This document shows, one piece after another, positions 14,258 to 22,874 of a stretch of 31,257 nt of DNA. A model generated the notes under the pieces. It saw only the letters and a list, made by a program, of their open reading frames with translations. It was not told the DNA's origin and did not search any database. The translations under genes and the position numbers were made by a program. Numbering within the stretch: the first letter of the stretch is position 1; each line of letters begins with the position of its first letter. The stretch lies in contig CAZERD010000015.1 of assembly GCA_964515405.1 (NCBI GenBank), forward strand, positions 1 to 31,257. The letters run 5' to 3'. This DNA comes from CAZERD01 sp964515405 (lineage in GTDB: Bacteria > Campylobacterota_A > Desulfurellia > Desulfurellales > CAZERD01).

Positions 14258-16438
14258 ATGAAACTTACCATTAAAGGAAAACTGGCAGGTGTAATAGTAA
14301 TTGGTATCATTGTAATGCTGTGCACCATAGTAATTGTTGGTATTGCCAATATGGACAAAGCCCTAAACAGTAGGTATCACGAATTATTTCTAAGAATAAA
14401 ATATGGAATTAACGCTCTCATCCACGCAAAGCTCAAAGAAATGAAATCCATAACGGTATCACTTCCACCCAATCTGCAATCAACAATAAAGGGCTACAGA
14501 GTGAGTACCGTGCCTGGAGGGAAAATCCTATCAAACGGAGTATCCATAAAGAATGACACGTTATATTTGTGTGTCTACAAAAACAACCTTGAAATAAGCA
14601 CCCCACTAAAAAACGTACTCAAAAAGGCATGTAAACTATTCAACATCCAGAGCGCTGTGGGCGTAATGAATAAAAGTTTACCCAGATACCAGTATATCTA
14701 CGGGGAAAACATAAAATCCCTGATCCACCTAAACGGCTTGGTAAAATACCATAATAAATTCTATATGGTGGGACATGTACCCCTACTCGACAACTCTGGA
14801 TCCCCGGTGGGATACTTCATCTACGCGCAGGACTGTACAAAAGAAGTGGAACTGTACAAATCCGGCATATACTCCCTCGTGTTAGTAGTCTTTCTGTTGG
14901 GACTTATAGTGCTTGGCACGACTATGTTCATACTATTCAAATCCATGAAGCCACTGGACGAACTTGGAAATATAGTACTTTCAGCAGGAGAAAGAAATCT
15001 CAAAGAAAGAATGCCCATAAAGGAGGTATCGTGCACCGAACTGGTCCATGTGGACGAGGAGGAATGCAGAAAACATTCAGCCTTATCACCATGCTGGAGC
15101 ACATTCGGAAAATTCTCAGAAAATCCCAGGTGTCCTATCTTCAAAAAGGGCAGAAACTGTACAAATTGCGATGTATTCAAGAACAGCATAACAGATGAAG
15201 TAAGCATAGTATCAATCTGGGTTAACGTGCTTCTCGATACCATAGAGAGATACATCGTCTCGGCGATGGAAAAGATGAGCAAAGCCATGGAAAATGTTGT
15301 TCCTCTATCAAACAACATCGTAACTGTAGAGGAAATGGCTGACGAAACAAGAAAAATGGCAGCACAAGTTATGGCAGCAAGTGAAGAGATGAGTTCAGCT
15401 ATCTCGGAGATAGCCCACAGCGCCACTCAGGCTTCTGATAGAGCACAGGAAACAATGGAAATAGCCAAAGAGGGTGGCAAGATAATAGAGGAATCCCTGA
15501 CACACTCCTCACGGGTACAGGAAGTAATAGAGTTGTTTAGCACAGAAACAGGCAAACTTACAAGCAGCTCAAAGAAAATAGGAGAAATACTGGGAGCTAT
15601 ACACGATATAGCGGAGCAAACCAACCTTCTTGCACTTAATGCTGCCATAGAAGCCGCAAGGGCTGGAGAAGCCGGCAGGGGATTCGCAGTGGTGGCGGAC
15701 GAAGTCAGAAGACTGTCAGAGAAAACTCAAAACTCAGCTAAGGAAATAGAAGAAATAGTAGAAAACATCCAGAAAAGCATAAGATACGTTGCAGAAAGAA
15801 GTAATGAAGTAAAAGGCAGTGTGCTAAGGCAGGTAGAAATATCAAATCAGACCAGTGAAGGGTTCAACACCATTATGGATTCCATAGAGAGGCTTGTCGA
15901 ACTCGTCACAAACATAGCCTCCGCCGTTGAGGAACAATCATCAGCTACGAAACAAATAACCGATAGCATAGAAGAAACAGCTCACATGTCTGAAATGACA
16001 AAGGAAGAACTCGTCAAGCTCTCTGACACTGTAAACGTGCTCGTCAGCTACCTGAATAAGGCCGTAAGTCTATTCCTTGAATTTTCACTTAGCAAGAGAA
16101 ACACAGCCTTTGTATTCGCCAAAATGGAACACTTGAAGGGTATCAAAAGAATATTCGACTGCTTGATAAGCGGCACGTGTAATATAGAGCTCAAAGACCA
16201 TACATCTTGCAACTTCGGAAAGTTTTACTACTCCCGTGGTATCAAAGAGTTTGGAGACGACCCCGATTTCGTTGCCTTAGGGGATATGCATAAGGAGATT
16301 CACCACTACAATTCTCAGATCTTGACCAAAATCAAAGAGGGTAATATAAAGGAAGCAAGGGAGGTATTTGAGGAACTGTTTATCAAAGTGAAAGCTTTTC
16401 TGAAACAGCTTGATATGTTAATAGAAAAATACAGATAG
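14258..16438 (+). CDS. Methyl-accepting chemotaxis protein with Cys-rich insert and CZB domain
   Basis: A membrane chemoreceptor of 726 residues that controls the CheA kinase. Order: membrane helix (about 8-30), extracytoplasmic sensor (about 31-205, Cache-like by size and the G-H-V-P-L-L-D-N-S-G-S-P-V-G segment), second membrane helix (about 206-230), a HAMP-like region interrupted by a cysteine-rich stretch with C259, C270, C279, C292, C301 and C304, then the signalling hairpin with tip near 450-480 (D-I-A-E-Q-T-N-L-L-A-L-N-A-A-I-E-A-A-R). The C-terminus (about 615-715) is a CZB domain with H625, C651 (H-T-S-C-N-F-G-K), H678 and H682. The last three spacings equal those of the zinc ligands C52, H79 and H83 of E. 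coli DgcZ, as I recall them. ATG 14258 follows GGAGGGG. The next gene starts two bases after its stop. Confidence 0.95.
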   Translation: MKLTIKGKLAGVIVIGIIVMLCTIVIVGIANMDKALNSRYHELFLRIKYGINALIHAKLKEMKSITVSLPPNLQSTIKGYRVSTVPGGKILSNGVSIKNDTLYLCVYKNNLEISTPLKNVLKKACKLFNIQSAVGVMNKSLPRYQYIYGENIKSLIHLNGLVKYHNKFYMVGHVPLLDNSGSPVGYFIYAQDCTKEVELYKSGIYSLVLVVFLLGLIVLGTTMFILFKSMKPLDELGNIVLSAGERNLKERMPIKEVSCTELVHVDEEECRKHSALSPCWSTFGKFSENPRCPIFKKGRNCTNCDVFKNSITDEVSIVSIWVNVLLDTIERYIVSAMEKMSKAMENVVPLSNNIVTVEEMADETRKMAAQVMAASEEMSSAISEIAHSATQASDRAQETMEIAKEGGKIIEESLTHSSRVQEVIELFSTETGKLTSSSKKIGEILGAIHDIAEQTNLLALNAAIEAARAGEAGRGFAVVADEVRRLSEKTQNSAKEIEEIVENIQKSIRYVAERSNEVKGSVLRQVEISNQTSEGFNTIMDSIERLVELVTNIASAVEEQSSATKQITDSIEETAHMSEMTKEELVKLSDTVNVLVSYLNKAVSLFLEFSLSKRNTAFVFAKMEHLKGIKRIFDCLISGTCNIELKDHTSCNFGKFYYSRGIKEFGDDPDFVALGDMHKEIHHYNSQILTKIKEGNIKEAREVFEELFIKVKAFLKQLDMLIEKYR

Positions 16439-16440
16439 AA

Positions 16441-17424
16441 ATGGAGCTAAACAATATAAAGAGGATGTGTTTTATATGGCTGGGTAGAGTGGGGGATTTC
16501 ATTGTATCAACACCGTTCATACACGGAATGAAACGAAGATTTCCCACAAGCGAGATTGCCGTACTTATCAACAAGGCCGTGGAAGATTTTGCTCAAGCAC
16601 TCCCCTATGTAGACAGGGTGGTAGTTTACCCAAAACTATCAAACATGACAAACTTACCGGGGTTCTTATACGGTTTCCTCCTCAAAAAGTGGGATGTTGT
16701 GGTGGACTTAAATCCCTCCTTCTCAAAAACCTCCGCATATTTAACAAGGGTTACAGGCGCTGATATAAGGGTTTCCTTTGACAAAGACAATGCGACAAGA
16801 TTCTACACTCACACAGTGAAAACAGAACCACTGGAGCACATGGTCAAAAGATACGGTGCATTGGCCGAATTCTTCAACGCTCCATTTGAGGCATACCTTG
16901 AATTTAATCCACCTGACAAATTCAGGAAAGCCGCTAACAGAAGATTCATTAGCCTCGGACTCGACGAACACAAAAAAAACATTGCCATCCATCCAGGCAA
17001 CTTCAAAAAGTTTAACCAAAGATGGCCAGAGGAAAAATTTATAGAGCTTACAGATAGGATAACAAACACCGGTTTATTTAACGTGGTGTACATAACAGGA
17101 CCTGGAGAGGAAGGCAAAATAAATGAAATATCCAACAAGTGTTCCAAAAAACCTTTTGTCGTTCCAACCATGCCTCTACCCGAACTAGCAGCTTTTTTCA
17201 CATTTTTTGACCTACTCATACTGAACCCCACAGGAACCATGCACCTGGCAGCCTCGGTTGGAACACCAATGATAGTAATGCACACAGGTTACTCGTACAA
17301 GTGCTGGAGACCTTTAAGCAGCAAAACCATCGCCATAAAATCGGATAACTGGGAATCATCCCGTGGAATCACCGTTGAAGAAGTATGGGAAGCATTTTCT
17401 CAATACTTCAACCTCAAAATCTAA
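16441..17424 (+). CDS. Glycosyltransferase family 9 (heptosyltransferase-like)
   Basis: A GT9 enzyme, the family that adds heptose from ADP-heptose to the LPS core at the cytoplasmic face of the inner membrane. The 327 residues show W-L-G-R-V-G-D-F-I-V-S-T-P-F near 13-26 (the usual R-x-G-D-x-x-x-x-x-P acceptor-side motif), I-A-I-H-P-G-N near 181-187, and P-T-G-T-M-H-L-A-A-S-V-G-T-P-M near 263-277, the nucleotide-sugar site. The exact acceptor is unknown; LPS, glycolipid or even flagellar sugar is possible. It starts two bases after the chemoreceptor stop, with no ribosome site of its own, so translation may be coupled. Its 3' end overlaps the convergent dnaE by 11 bases. Confidence 0.9.
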   Translation: MELNNIKRMCFIWLGRVGDFIVSTPFIHGMKRRFPTSEIAVLINKAVEDFAQALPYVDRVVVYPKLSNMTNLPGFLYGFLLKKWDVVVDLNPSFSKTSAYLTRVTGADIRVSFDKDNATRFYTHTVKTEPLEHMVKRYGALAEFFNAPFEAYLEFNPPDKFRKAANRRFISLGLDEHKKNIAIHPGNFKKFNQRWPEEKFIELTDRITNTGLFNVVYITGPGEEGKINEISNKCSKKPFVVPTMPLPELAAFFTFFDLLILNPTGTMHLAASVGTPMIVMHTGYSYKCWRPLSSKTIAIKSDNWESSRGITVEEVWEAFSQYFNLKI

Positions 17425-20400
17425 GCCTGACCCCTGCCCCCTTTTTATATATCTCATCCACTATAGATGAATCAACATGGACAGAATAGGGCGTTTGTAT
17501 TTCATACAACTTTCCATCTTCTACAACCTCTATCCTCAGTGGAACCTTTCCCTCTTTCTCCAACAGCAACTTCTTGAGCGCACCCACAGACTCCTTTATA
17601 GGACTCCGCAACACCAGAGAAATCTCCTTCACCCTGTTCCTCACATCCGATAATCTCTCTATACTCTGAGCCCTCACTACAGCCTTCTCACCTTCCCTAT
17701 CCACGCTCCCACGCACAACCAGTATATCATTACTCTCCAACAATTCCTCATGGTCCTTCAAAATCTTTGGGAATACAATCACCTCTACTATGCCGTACAT
17801 ATCCATAAGCTTCAGATATCCCATTTTCTCTTTCTTTCTGGTGGACGCCGTCTTCAAATGTATAGGAACACCACATATCACTACATTCTCAAGCTCTGGC
17901 AGAGCACTAAGGGTCTTGCTCGTTGCAGTAGCAATGGAACTCATCATATTTTTATGCGGTTCAATGGGATCTGAGCTTACGAAGATACCCAACAGTTCCT
18001 TCTCATAGGCTATTATCTCAGACGGACTCACATCTACTTCCTCCAGTCTCGGCGGTGCCGTATCGGTCGAGGCAGACGCAAAGAGTGTGTTCCCAGAAAC
18101 TTGTCTCTGAACCTTATCGGCCCACTCCATTATCTCATCCATATAACGGAGAAGGGTAGCCCGGTTTATTCCCAGAGAGTCAAAACAACCCGCTTTTATC
18201 AGACTCTCAATCACTTTTCTGTTATTCTTCCTTTTGTCAACCCTCCTTGCAAAATCAAATATGGATCCATAGGGACCTCCACGATTCCTCTCACCAATTA
18301 TATTATCTATAGCAGAGCTACCGGCGTTCTTTATGGCTCTTAAACCAAACCTTATAATCTTCCTGCCGTCGTGTTCAACCACAGAAAAATCCCTGCCACT
18401 TTCGTTAATATCCGGCGGTAACACGGGAATCCCCAACCTCCTGCACTCCTCTATATACGGAGCTATCTTCTCCGTCTGGTTTTTCTCACTAGTCAAAAGA
18501 GCATTGAGGAAATGTTCTGTGTAGTGGGTTTTAAGATAAGCCGTCTGATAAGCTATATAAGCATAGGCAGCAGAGTGACTCTTGTTGAACCCATATTCGG
18601 CAAACTTAACCATAAGATCAAAGATATGCTCTGCCTTAGCTCTATCCACACCATTCCTTATGCTCCTCTCAACAAATATATTCCTCTGTTCCTCCATTAC
18701 ATCCATTTTCTTTTTGCCCATAGCTCTTCTCAATATATCAGCCTCTCCCAACGAATACCCAGCCAATCTACTCGCTATCTGCATAACTTGTTCTTGATAG
18801 AGGATTATACCATAAGTTTCCTTGAGAATATCCTCAAGCTCTGGAAGCGGATACTCTATGGGCCTCCTTCCATGCTTTCTGTCTATAAAATCCTTAACCA
18901 TCCCGCTGCCTAAAGGTCCAGGCCTATAGAGAGCAACCAATGCTATCAGATCCTCAAATCTTTCCGGCTTAAAATCCGTTATCAGGCGCTGCATTCCCGG
19001 AGATTCAAGCTGGAAGACCCCTAACGTATTGCCGCTTTGGAGCAGCTCATAGGTAGCGTTATCATCCAACGGAATGGAGGTTATATCAAAGCCTTCACCT
19101 ATAGACCTTATGGTATAATCTATAACCGTGAGGTTTCTTAGGGCGAGGAAATCAAACTTTATCAAACCCACATCTTCCAAATACTCTTTTGAAAACTGAG
19201 TAACATAAACATCTTCATTAGGAGGTTTGTAGAGAGGACATCTCTCATATATTGGTCTCTCTGAGATTACAACACCCGCAGCATGAGTAGAAGCATGCCT
19301 TTTAACACCCTCCAGAGCCCTTGATATCTTAAACAACCGGGCCATTCTATCGTCTCTATCTATTTCTCCCTTAAGTTGAGGGTTATTTTGCACGGCCTCC
19401 TCAAGGGTATGCTTATCAGGAATCATCTTAGCCAGTTTATCCCCCTCTCTATAGGTCAAACCCATCACGCGCGCCACATCCCTTACTACAGCCTTGGCCT
19501 GCATTGTGCCGAATGTTATAACCTGGGCAACATTATACTCGCCGTATTTCTCCCTAACATACTGTATAACCTCATCCCTTCTCTCAAAACAGAAATCAAC
19601 ATCTATATCAGGCATTGAAATACGCTCAGGGTTAAGAAATCTTTCAAACAATAAATTGTATTTTATTGGATCTATATCCGTTATACCTATAGCATACGAC
19701 ACAAGACTACCAGCAGCCGAACCCCTGCCTGGACCAACGGGTATTCTATTCGTCTTAGCATAATTGATAAAGTCCCACACTATAAGGAAATAGCCAGAAA
19801 AATTCATCTTCTCTATTATGGACAACTCAAGCTCCAGTCTGTCTCTGTAAACCCTTTCCTGCTCCTCAGTGAGATTCTCCCTGCTAAGCCTTCTCTTTAA
19901 ACCTTCATAGGATAATGCTCTTAGAAACTCTTCCTCGGTTTCTCCATTAGGTGTTCTATAGTGGGGAGGAGTAAGTTTTCCTATATCCAGATCAAGTTTG
20001 CACTCATCAGCAATATGCTTAGAATTATCAACGAACTCCCTACAATCATCAAAGGTAGAATACATCTCTTCCTGGGTTTTGAAGAAAAACTCCTCGGAAC
20101 CCATTCTCATTCTATTTTCATCCTCAATCTTCCTATTGGTCTGGATGCACAATAACGCATCCTGAGCCTCGGCATGCTCTTTATCCAAATAATGACAATC
20201 ATTAGTAGCAACAAGGGGTGTATTTGTCTCTATAGAAAGCCTCATTAGATCCTTCTCTATCTGCTTTTGTTCCTCCAAACCATGGCGCATTATCTCCAAG
20301 AAAAAATTCCCTGACCCAAATATACCCTTATACTCTTCAACGGCCCTCCTCGCTCCGTCATAGTCACCAGACAGCAGTTTTACGCTTACCTCACCATGCA

Positions 20401-20797
20401 AACACGCGCTCCCCGCTATCAAACCCTCTGAATGCTCTCTAAGAAGGTTTTTATCTATCCTTGGCTTATAATAAAACCCCCTAGTGTAAGACATAGTAGT
20501 AAGGTACATAAGGTTCCTATACCCAACTTTATCCTTAGCAAGCAGAGTAAGGTGGTACGTTCCCTTCTCTTGGGTTTCCATTGATGTTTTGGATAAATAG
20601 GCTTCAAACCCCACTATGGGTTTCAAACCACACCCTCTGGCAAGCTTATAAAACTCTATGGCGCCAAACATGTTACCATGATCAGTCAGGGCAACTGCCC
20701 CCATCCCGTCTGAGGCAGCCTTGTCCACCATATCTCCAAGCCTTGTAGCACCATCCAGTAAACTGTACTCAGAATGGTTGTGAAGATGTATGAACAT
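17414..20797 (-). CDS. dnaE: DNA polymerase III alpha subunit DnaE
   Basis: This is the replicative polymerase catalytic subunit. The 1127 residues are in the normal range. The N-terminal PHP domain has H-L-H-N-H-S-E-Y-S (residues 4-12), L-T-D-H-G-N-M-F and G-F-E-A-Y, so its metal ligands look intact. The polymerase catalytic acids are D397 and D399 in P-D-I-D-V-D-F, and D549 in K-F-D-F-L-A-L-R. A helix-hairpin-helix region follows (near 825-880), then an OB fold (about 960-1050) and a short C-terminal tail. No intein is present. The start has GGGGGGT upstream. It follows an ABC transporter operon on the same strand with a 65-base gap, so it may be partly co-transcribed. Confidence 0.98.
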   Translation of the reverse strand: MFIHLHNHSEYSLLDGATRLGDMVDKAASDGMGAVALTDHGNMFGAIEFYKLARGCGLKPIVGFEAYLSKTSMETQEKGTYHLTLLAKDKVGYRNLMYLTTMSYTRGFYYKPRIDKNLLREHSEGLIAGSACLHGEVSVKLLSGDYDGARRAVEEYKGIFGSGNFFLEIMRHGLEEQKQIEKDLMRLSIETNTPLVATNDCHYLDKEHAEAQDALLCIQTNRKIEDENRMRMGSEEFFFKTQEEMYSTFDDCREFVDNSKHIADECKLDLDIGKLTPPHYRTPNGETEEEFLRALSYEGLKRRLSRENLTEEQERVYRDRLELELSIIEKMNFSGYFLIVWDFINYAKTNRIPVGPGRGSAAGSLVSYAIGITDIDPIKYNLLFERFLNPERISMPDIDVDFCFERRDEVIQYVREKYGEYNVAQVITFGTMQAKAVVRDVARVMGLTYREGDKLAKMIPDKHTLEEAVQNNPQLKGEIDRDDRMARLFKISRALEGVKRHASTHAAGVVISERPIYERCPLYKPPNEDVYVTQFSKEYLEDVGLIKFDFLALRNLTVIDYTIRSIGEGFDITSIPLDDNATYELLQSGNTLGVFQLESPGMQRLITDFKPERFEDLIALVALYRPGPLGSGMVKDFIDRKHGRRPIEYPLPELEDILKETYGIILYQEQVMQIASRLAGYSLGEADILRRAMGKKKMDVMEEQRNIFVERSIRNGVDRAKAEHIFDLMVKFAEYGFNKSHSAAYAYIAYQTAYLKTHYTEHFLNALLTSEKNQTEKIAPYIEECRRLGIPVLPPDINESGRDFSVVEHDGRKIIRFGLRAIKNAGSSAIDNIIGERNRGGPYGSIFDFARRVDKRKNNRKVIESLIKAGCFDSLGINRATLLRYMDEIMEWADKVQRQVSGNTLFASASTDTAPPRLEEVDVSPSEIIAYEKELLGIFVSSDPIEPHKNMMSSIATATSKTLSALPELENVVICGVPIHLKTASTRKKEKMGYLKLMDMYGIVEVIVFPKILKDHEELLESNDILVVRGSVDREGEKAVVRAQSIERLSDVRNRVKEISLVLRSPIKESVGALKKLLLEKEGKVPLRIEVVEDGKLYEIQTPYSVHVDSSIVDEIYKKGAGVRLRF

Positions 20798-20829
20798 GTA
20801 TTACCCCCCTACCCCCGTTTTTGATAACA

Positions 20830-20838
20830 AATATACCA
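20830..20838 (-). promoter_or_regulatory. Possible extended -10 promoter of dnaE
   Basis: On the minus strand TGGTATATT (20838-20830) is a TGn plus TATATT extended -10 element, with no convincing -35. It lies in the 65-base gap before dnaE. It is weak and may be chance. Confidence 0.3.
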
Positions 20839-20855
20839 CATGGATTGTTGGAAAG

Positions 20856-20877
20856 CGAGAGGCTATTTATCCTCTCG
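20856..20877 (-). terminator. Hairpin over the stop codon of the last ABC permease
   Basis: CGAGAGG and CCTCTCG form a perfect 7-bp stem (20856-20862 with 20871-20877) with an 8-base loop. The TAG stop of the permease gene is in the loop. On the minus strand only a short CTTTCC follows, not a T-run. It is probably an attenuator, weak terminator or mRNA-end stabiliser before dnaE. Confidence 0.4.
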
Positions 20878-21801
20878 GGAATAGGGAATACCTAGCTCCC
20901 TAGGAGGACCCATGTGCCTTGCCTTTACAATTATGCTTGCCACAACAATGATCACAAGGGTTACCAAATAGGGCAACATATTGAGAATAGACGACGGTAT
21001 ATCGGTCCCAGTAGCCTGCAGCTGAAACTGCAATGCATCTATACCACCGAACAAATAAGCTCCAAACACAGCCTTGAGCGGATCCCACATGGCAAATATA
21101 ACAAGCGCTACAGCTATCCATCCCCTCCCAGCAGTGATGCCATCCAGCCAAAACGGAGCATAACTTATGGTGAGATAGGCTCCACCCGCACCCGCCATCA
21201 AACCTCCAAAGAACGTCCAGAAATACCTTGTTGCATATACGTCAACACCCATTGCATCCGCAGCCTTAGCGTTTTCACCTACAGCCCTCAAATTTACACC
21301 TATCTTGGTCTTATACAAAACCACCCAAGACACAACTACAAGCACATACGACAGATAAACAAGCAAATCCTGTGAAAACAGCACCGCCCCTACAATGGGA
21401 ATCTTGGAAAGCAGTGGTATAGAAACGGACGACAATCCCACGCTCAGTCTCTCATTTATCCAACGCTGTCCGTAGAAATTTGTTGCACCGAGCCCAAATA
21501 TGGTAAGAGCAAGTCCACTAACAATCTGGTTGCCTCTAAGTGTAACGGAAATAAAGGCATGCACAAGGGACACCAAACCACCCGCCACAGCACCAATAAC
21601 AAAGCCAAGATAAGGATTGCCACTTGTGTATGTAACCACAAAACCTGTAAGGGCTCCTATTATCATCATGCCCTCTATTCCAAGATTAAGAATTCCTGTT
21701 CTCTCCGCGAATATCTCACCTATGGTAGGATACAATATGATGGTCCCAGACTTTATGGCATTAGACAGGAGATCAGTAATAACTATATGAGAACCACTCA
21801 T
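20863..21801 (-). CDS. ABC transporter permease, nucleoside-type (second permease)
   Basis: One of the two membrane subunits of a BMP-type (basic membrane protein) importer, a family known to carry purine nucleosides in several bacteria. The 312 residues are mostly hydrophobic, with 8-10 segments. The family signature is G-E-I-F-A-E-R-T-G-I-L-N-L-G-I-E-G-M-M near 26-44, and the inner loop R-A-V-G-E-N-A-K-A-A-D-A-M-G near 172-185, which contacts the ATPase. Its start overlaps the first permease by 4 bases (ATGA). It is the last gene of the importer operon; dnaE follows. Substrate is inferred from the family only. Confidence 0.92.
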   Translation of the reverse strand: MSGSHIVITDLLSNAIKSGTIILYPTIGEIFAERTGILNLGIEGMMIIGALTGFVVTYTSGNPYLGFVIGAVAGGLVSLVHAFISVTLRGNQIVSGLALTIFGLGATNFYGQRWINERLSVGLSSVSIPLLSKIPIVGAVLFSQDLLVYLSYVLVVVSWVVLYKTKIGVNLRAVGENAKAADAMGVDVYATRYFWTFFGGLMAGAGGAYLTISYAPFWLDGITAGRGWIAVALVIFAMWDPLKAVFGAYLFGGIDALQFQLQATGTDIPSSILNMLPYLVTLVIIVVASIIVKARHMGPPRELGIPYSREDK

Positions 21802-22874
21802 GCACCCACTTTTCTCCGGATTCTTAATCTGTAACGTGTAAATACTTGAGCCCCTATAAGACTAAAAAGCATCACGCTTTCTATAAGTCCCACAATACCA
21901 TAGGGGACCCTCATGCTAATCTGAATGGAAAAACCTCCCGAGGACAAACCACCAAGAAGCACTCCAACCACACCTGTGAGTATCGGATCAAGGTATGCAA
22001 GCCAAACCACTATAATGGCTGTATAACCATACCCCGGATTTATCTTAATCTGGAGAAAGTGTATAATACCGGAAACTTGGCACATTCCTGCAAGACCTGC
22101 CAAAGCTCCACTTATAGCCATAGCTAAGATTATATTTCTACCAACGTTTATCCCGGCATACCTGGCAGCTTTGATGTTCTCTCCTATGATCCTTATCTCA
22201 TACCCAAATTTTGTTTTCTTAATCAACATCCATATGAGCACAATCGCTAAAAACCCAAAAACCAACCCAAGATTTACTCTCGTGTGAGGGAAAAGAACGG
22301 GAAGCTGCGCGCTGCTTGGAAATGGTTTTGAAAGCGGAAACCCATAACTCATAGGGTTTTTCCACGGCCCATACATAAGAAATTTCAATATATATAGGGC
22401 AATGTAGTTCATTAGGAGAGTAGTAATAACCTCATTAACCTCCCAGTAAGCCTTGAGTACACCAGGAATAATAGCCCAAACTGCTCCTCCAAACAAACCA
22501 GCAACAAACATCATGCCAAGCATCAAAACCTTAGGCATGTGTGGAGACATAAATAGAGGAAAATAGGAGCTGAAAATAGCCCCCATTATGTACTGACCAT
22601 AAGCTCCTATGTTCCACAAATTCATCCTAAATACCAATGCCAAACCAGCACCTATCAAAATCAAAGGTGTCGCCGAAACAAGCGTCTCAGAGAACGCATA
22701 ACCGCTACCGAAGGCACCAAGGAAAAGCGATTTATATACTGCATACGGATTTATACCAGCTATGAGAATTGCTACCCCGCCGACGCCTATGCCAATGACT
22801 ATAGAAACAAACGCTATTATTACCTTAAGATTGGTGGACGTCTGTTCTCGCTTCTCAAAGCGAACACTCAACAT
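21798..22874 (-). CDS. ABC transporter permease, nucleoside-type (first permease)
   Basis: Partner of the next permease in the importer. The 358 residues have a short charged N-terminus, then membrane segments from about 18. Family features include M-N-L-W-N-I-G-A-Y-G-Q-Y-I-M-G-A near 84-99 (the equivalent of the N-x-G-x-x-G-Q motif), V-N-E-V-I-T-T-L-L-M-N-Y-I near 146-158 and the ATPase-contact loop R-I-I-G-E-N-I-K-A-A-R-Y-A-G near 226-239. It overlaps the ATPase gene by 7 bases upstream and the second permease by 4 bases downstream. Both permeases are required for one heterodimeric channel. Confidence 0.92.
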   Translation of the reverse strand: MLSVRFEKREQTSTNLKVIIAFVSIVIGIGVGGVAILIAGINPYAVYKSLFLGAFGSGYAFSETLVSATPLILIGAGLALVFRMNLWNIGAYGQYIMGAIFSSYFPLFMSPHMPKVLMLGMMFVAGLFGGAVWAIIPGVLKAYWEVNEVITTLLMNYIALYILKFLMYGPWKNPMSYGFPLSKPFPSSAQLPVLFPHTRVNLGLVFGFLAIVLIWMLIKKTKFGYEIRIIGENIKAARYAGINVGRNIILAMAISGALAGLAGMCQVSGIIHFLQIKINPGYGYTAIIVVWLAYLDPILTGVVGVLLGGLSSGGFSIQISMRVPYGIVGLIESVMLFSLIGAQVFTRYRLRIRRKVGA

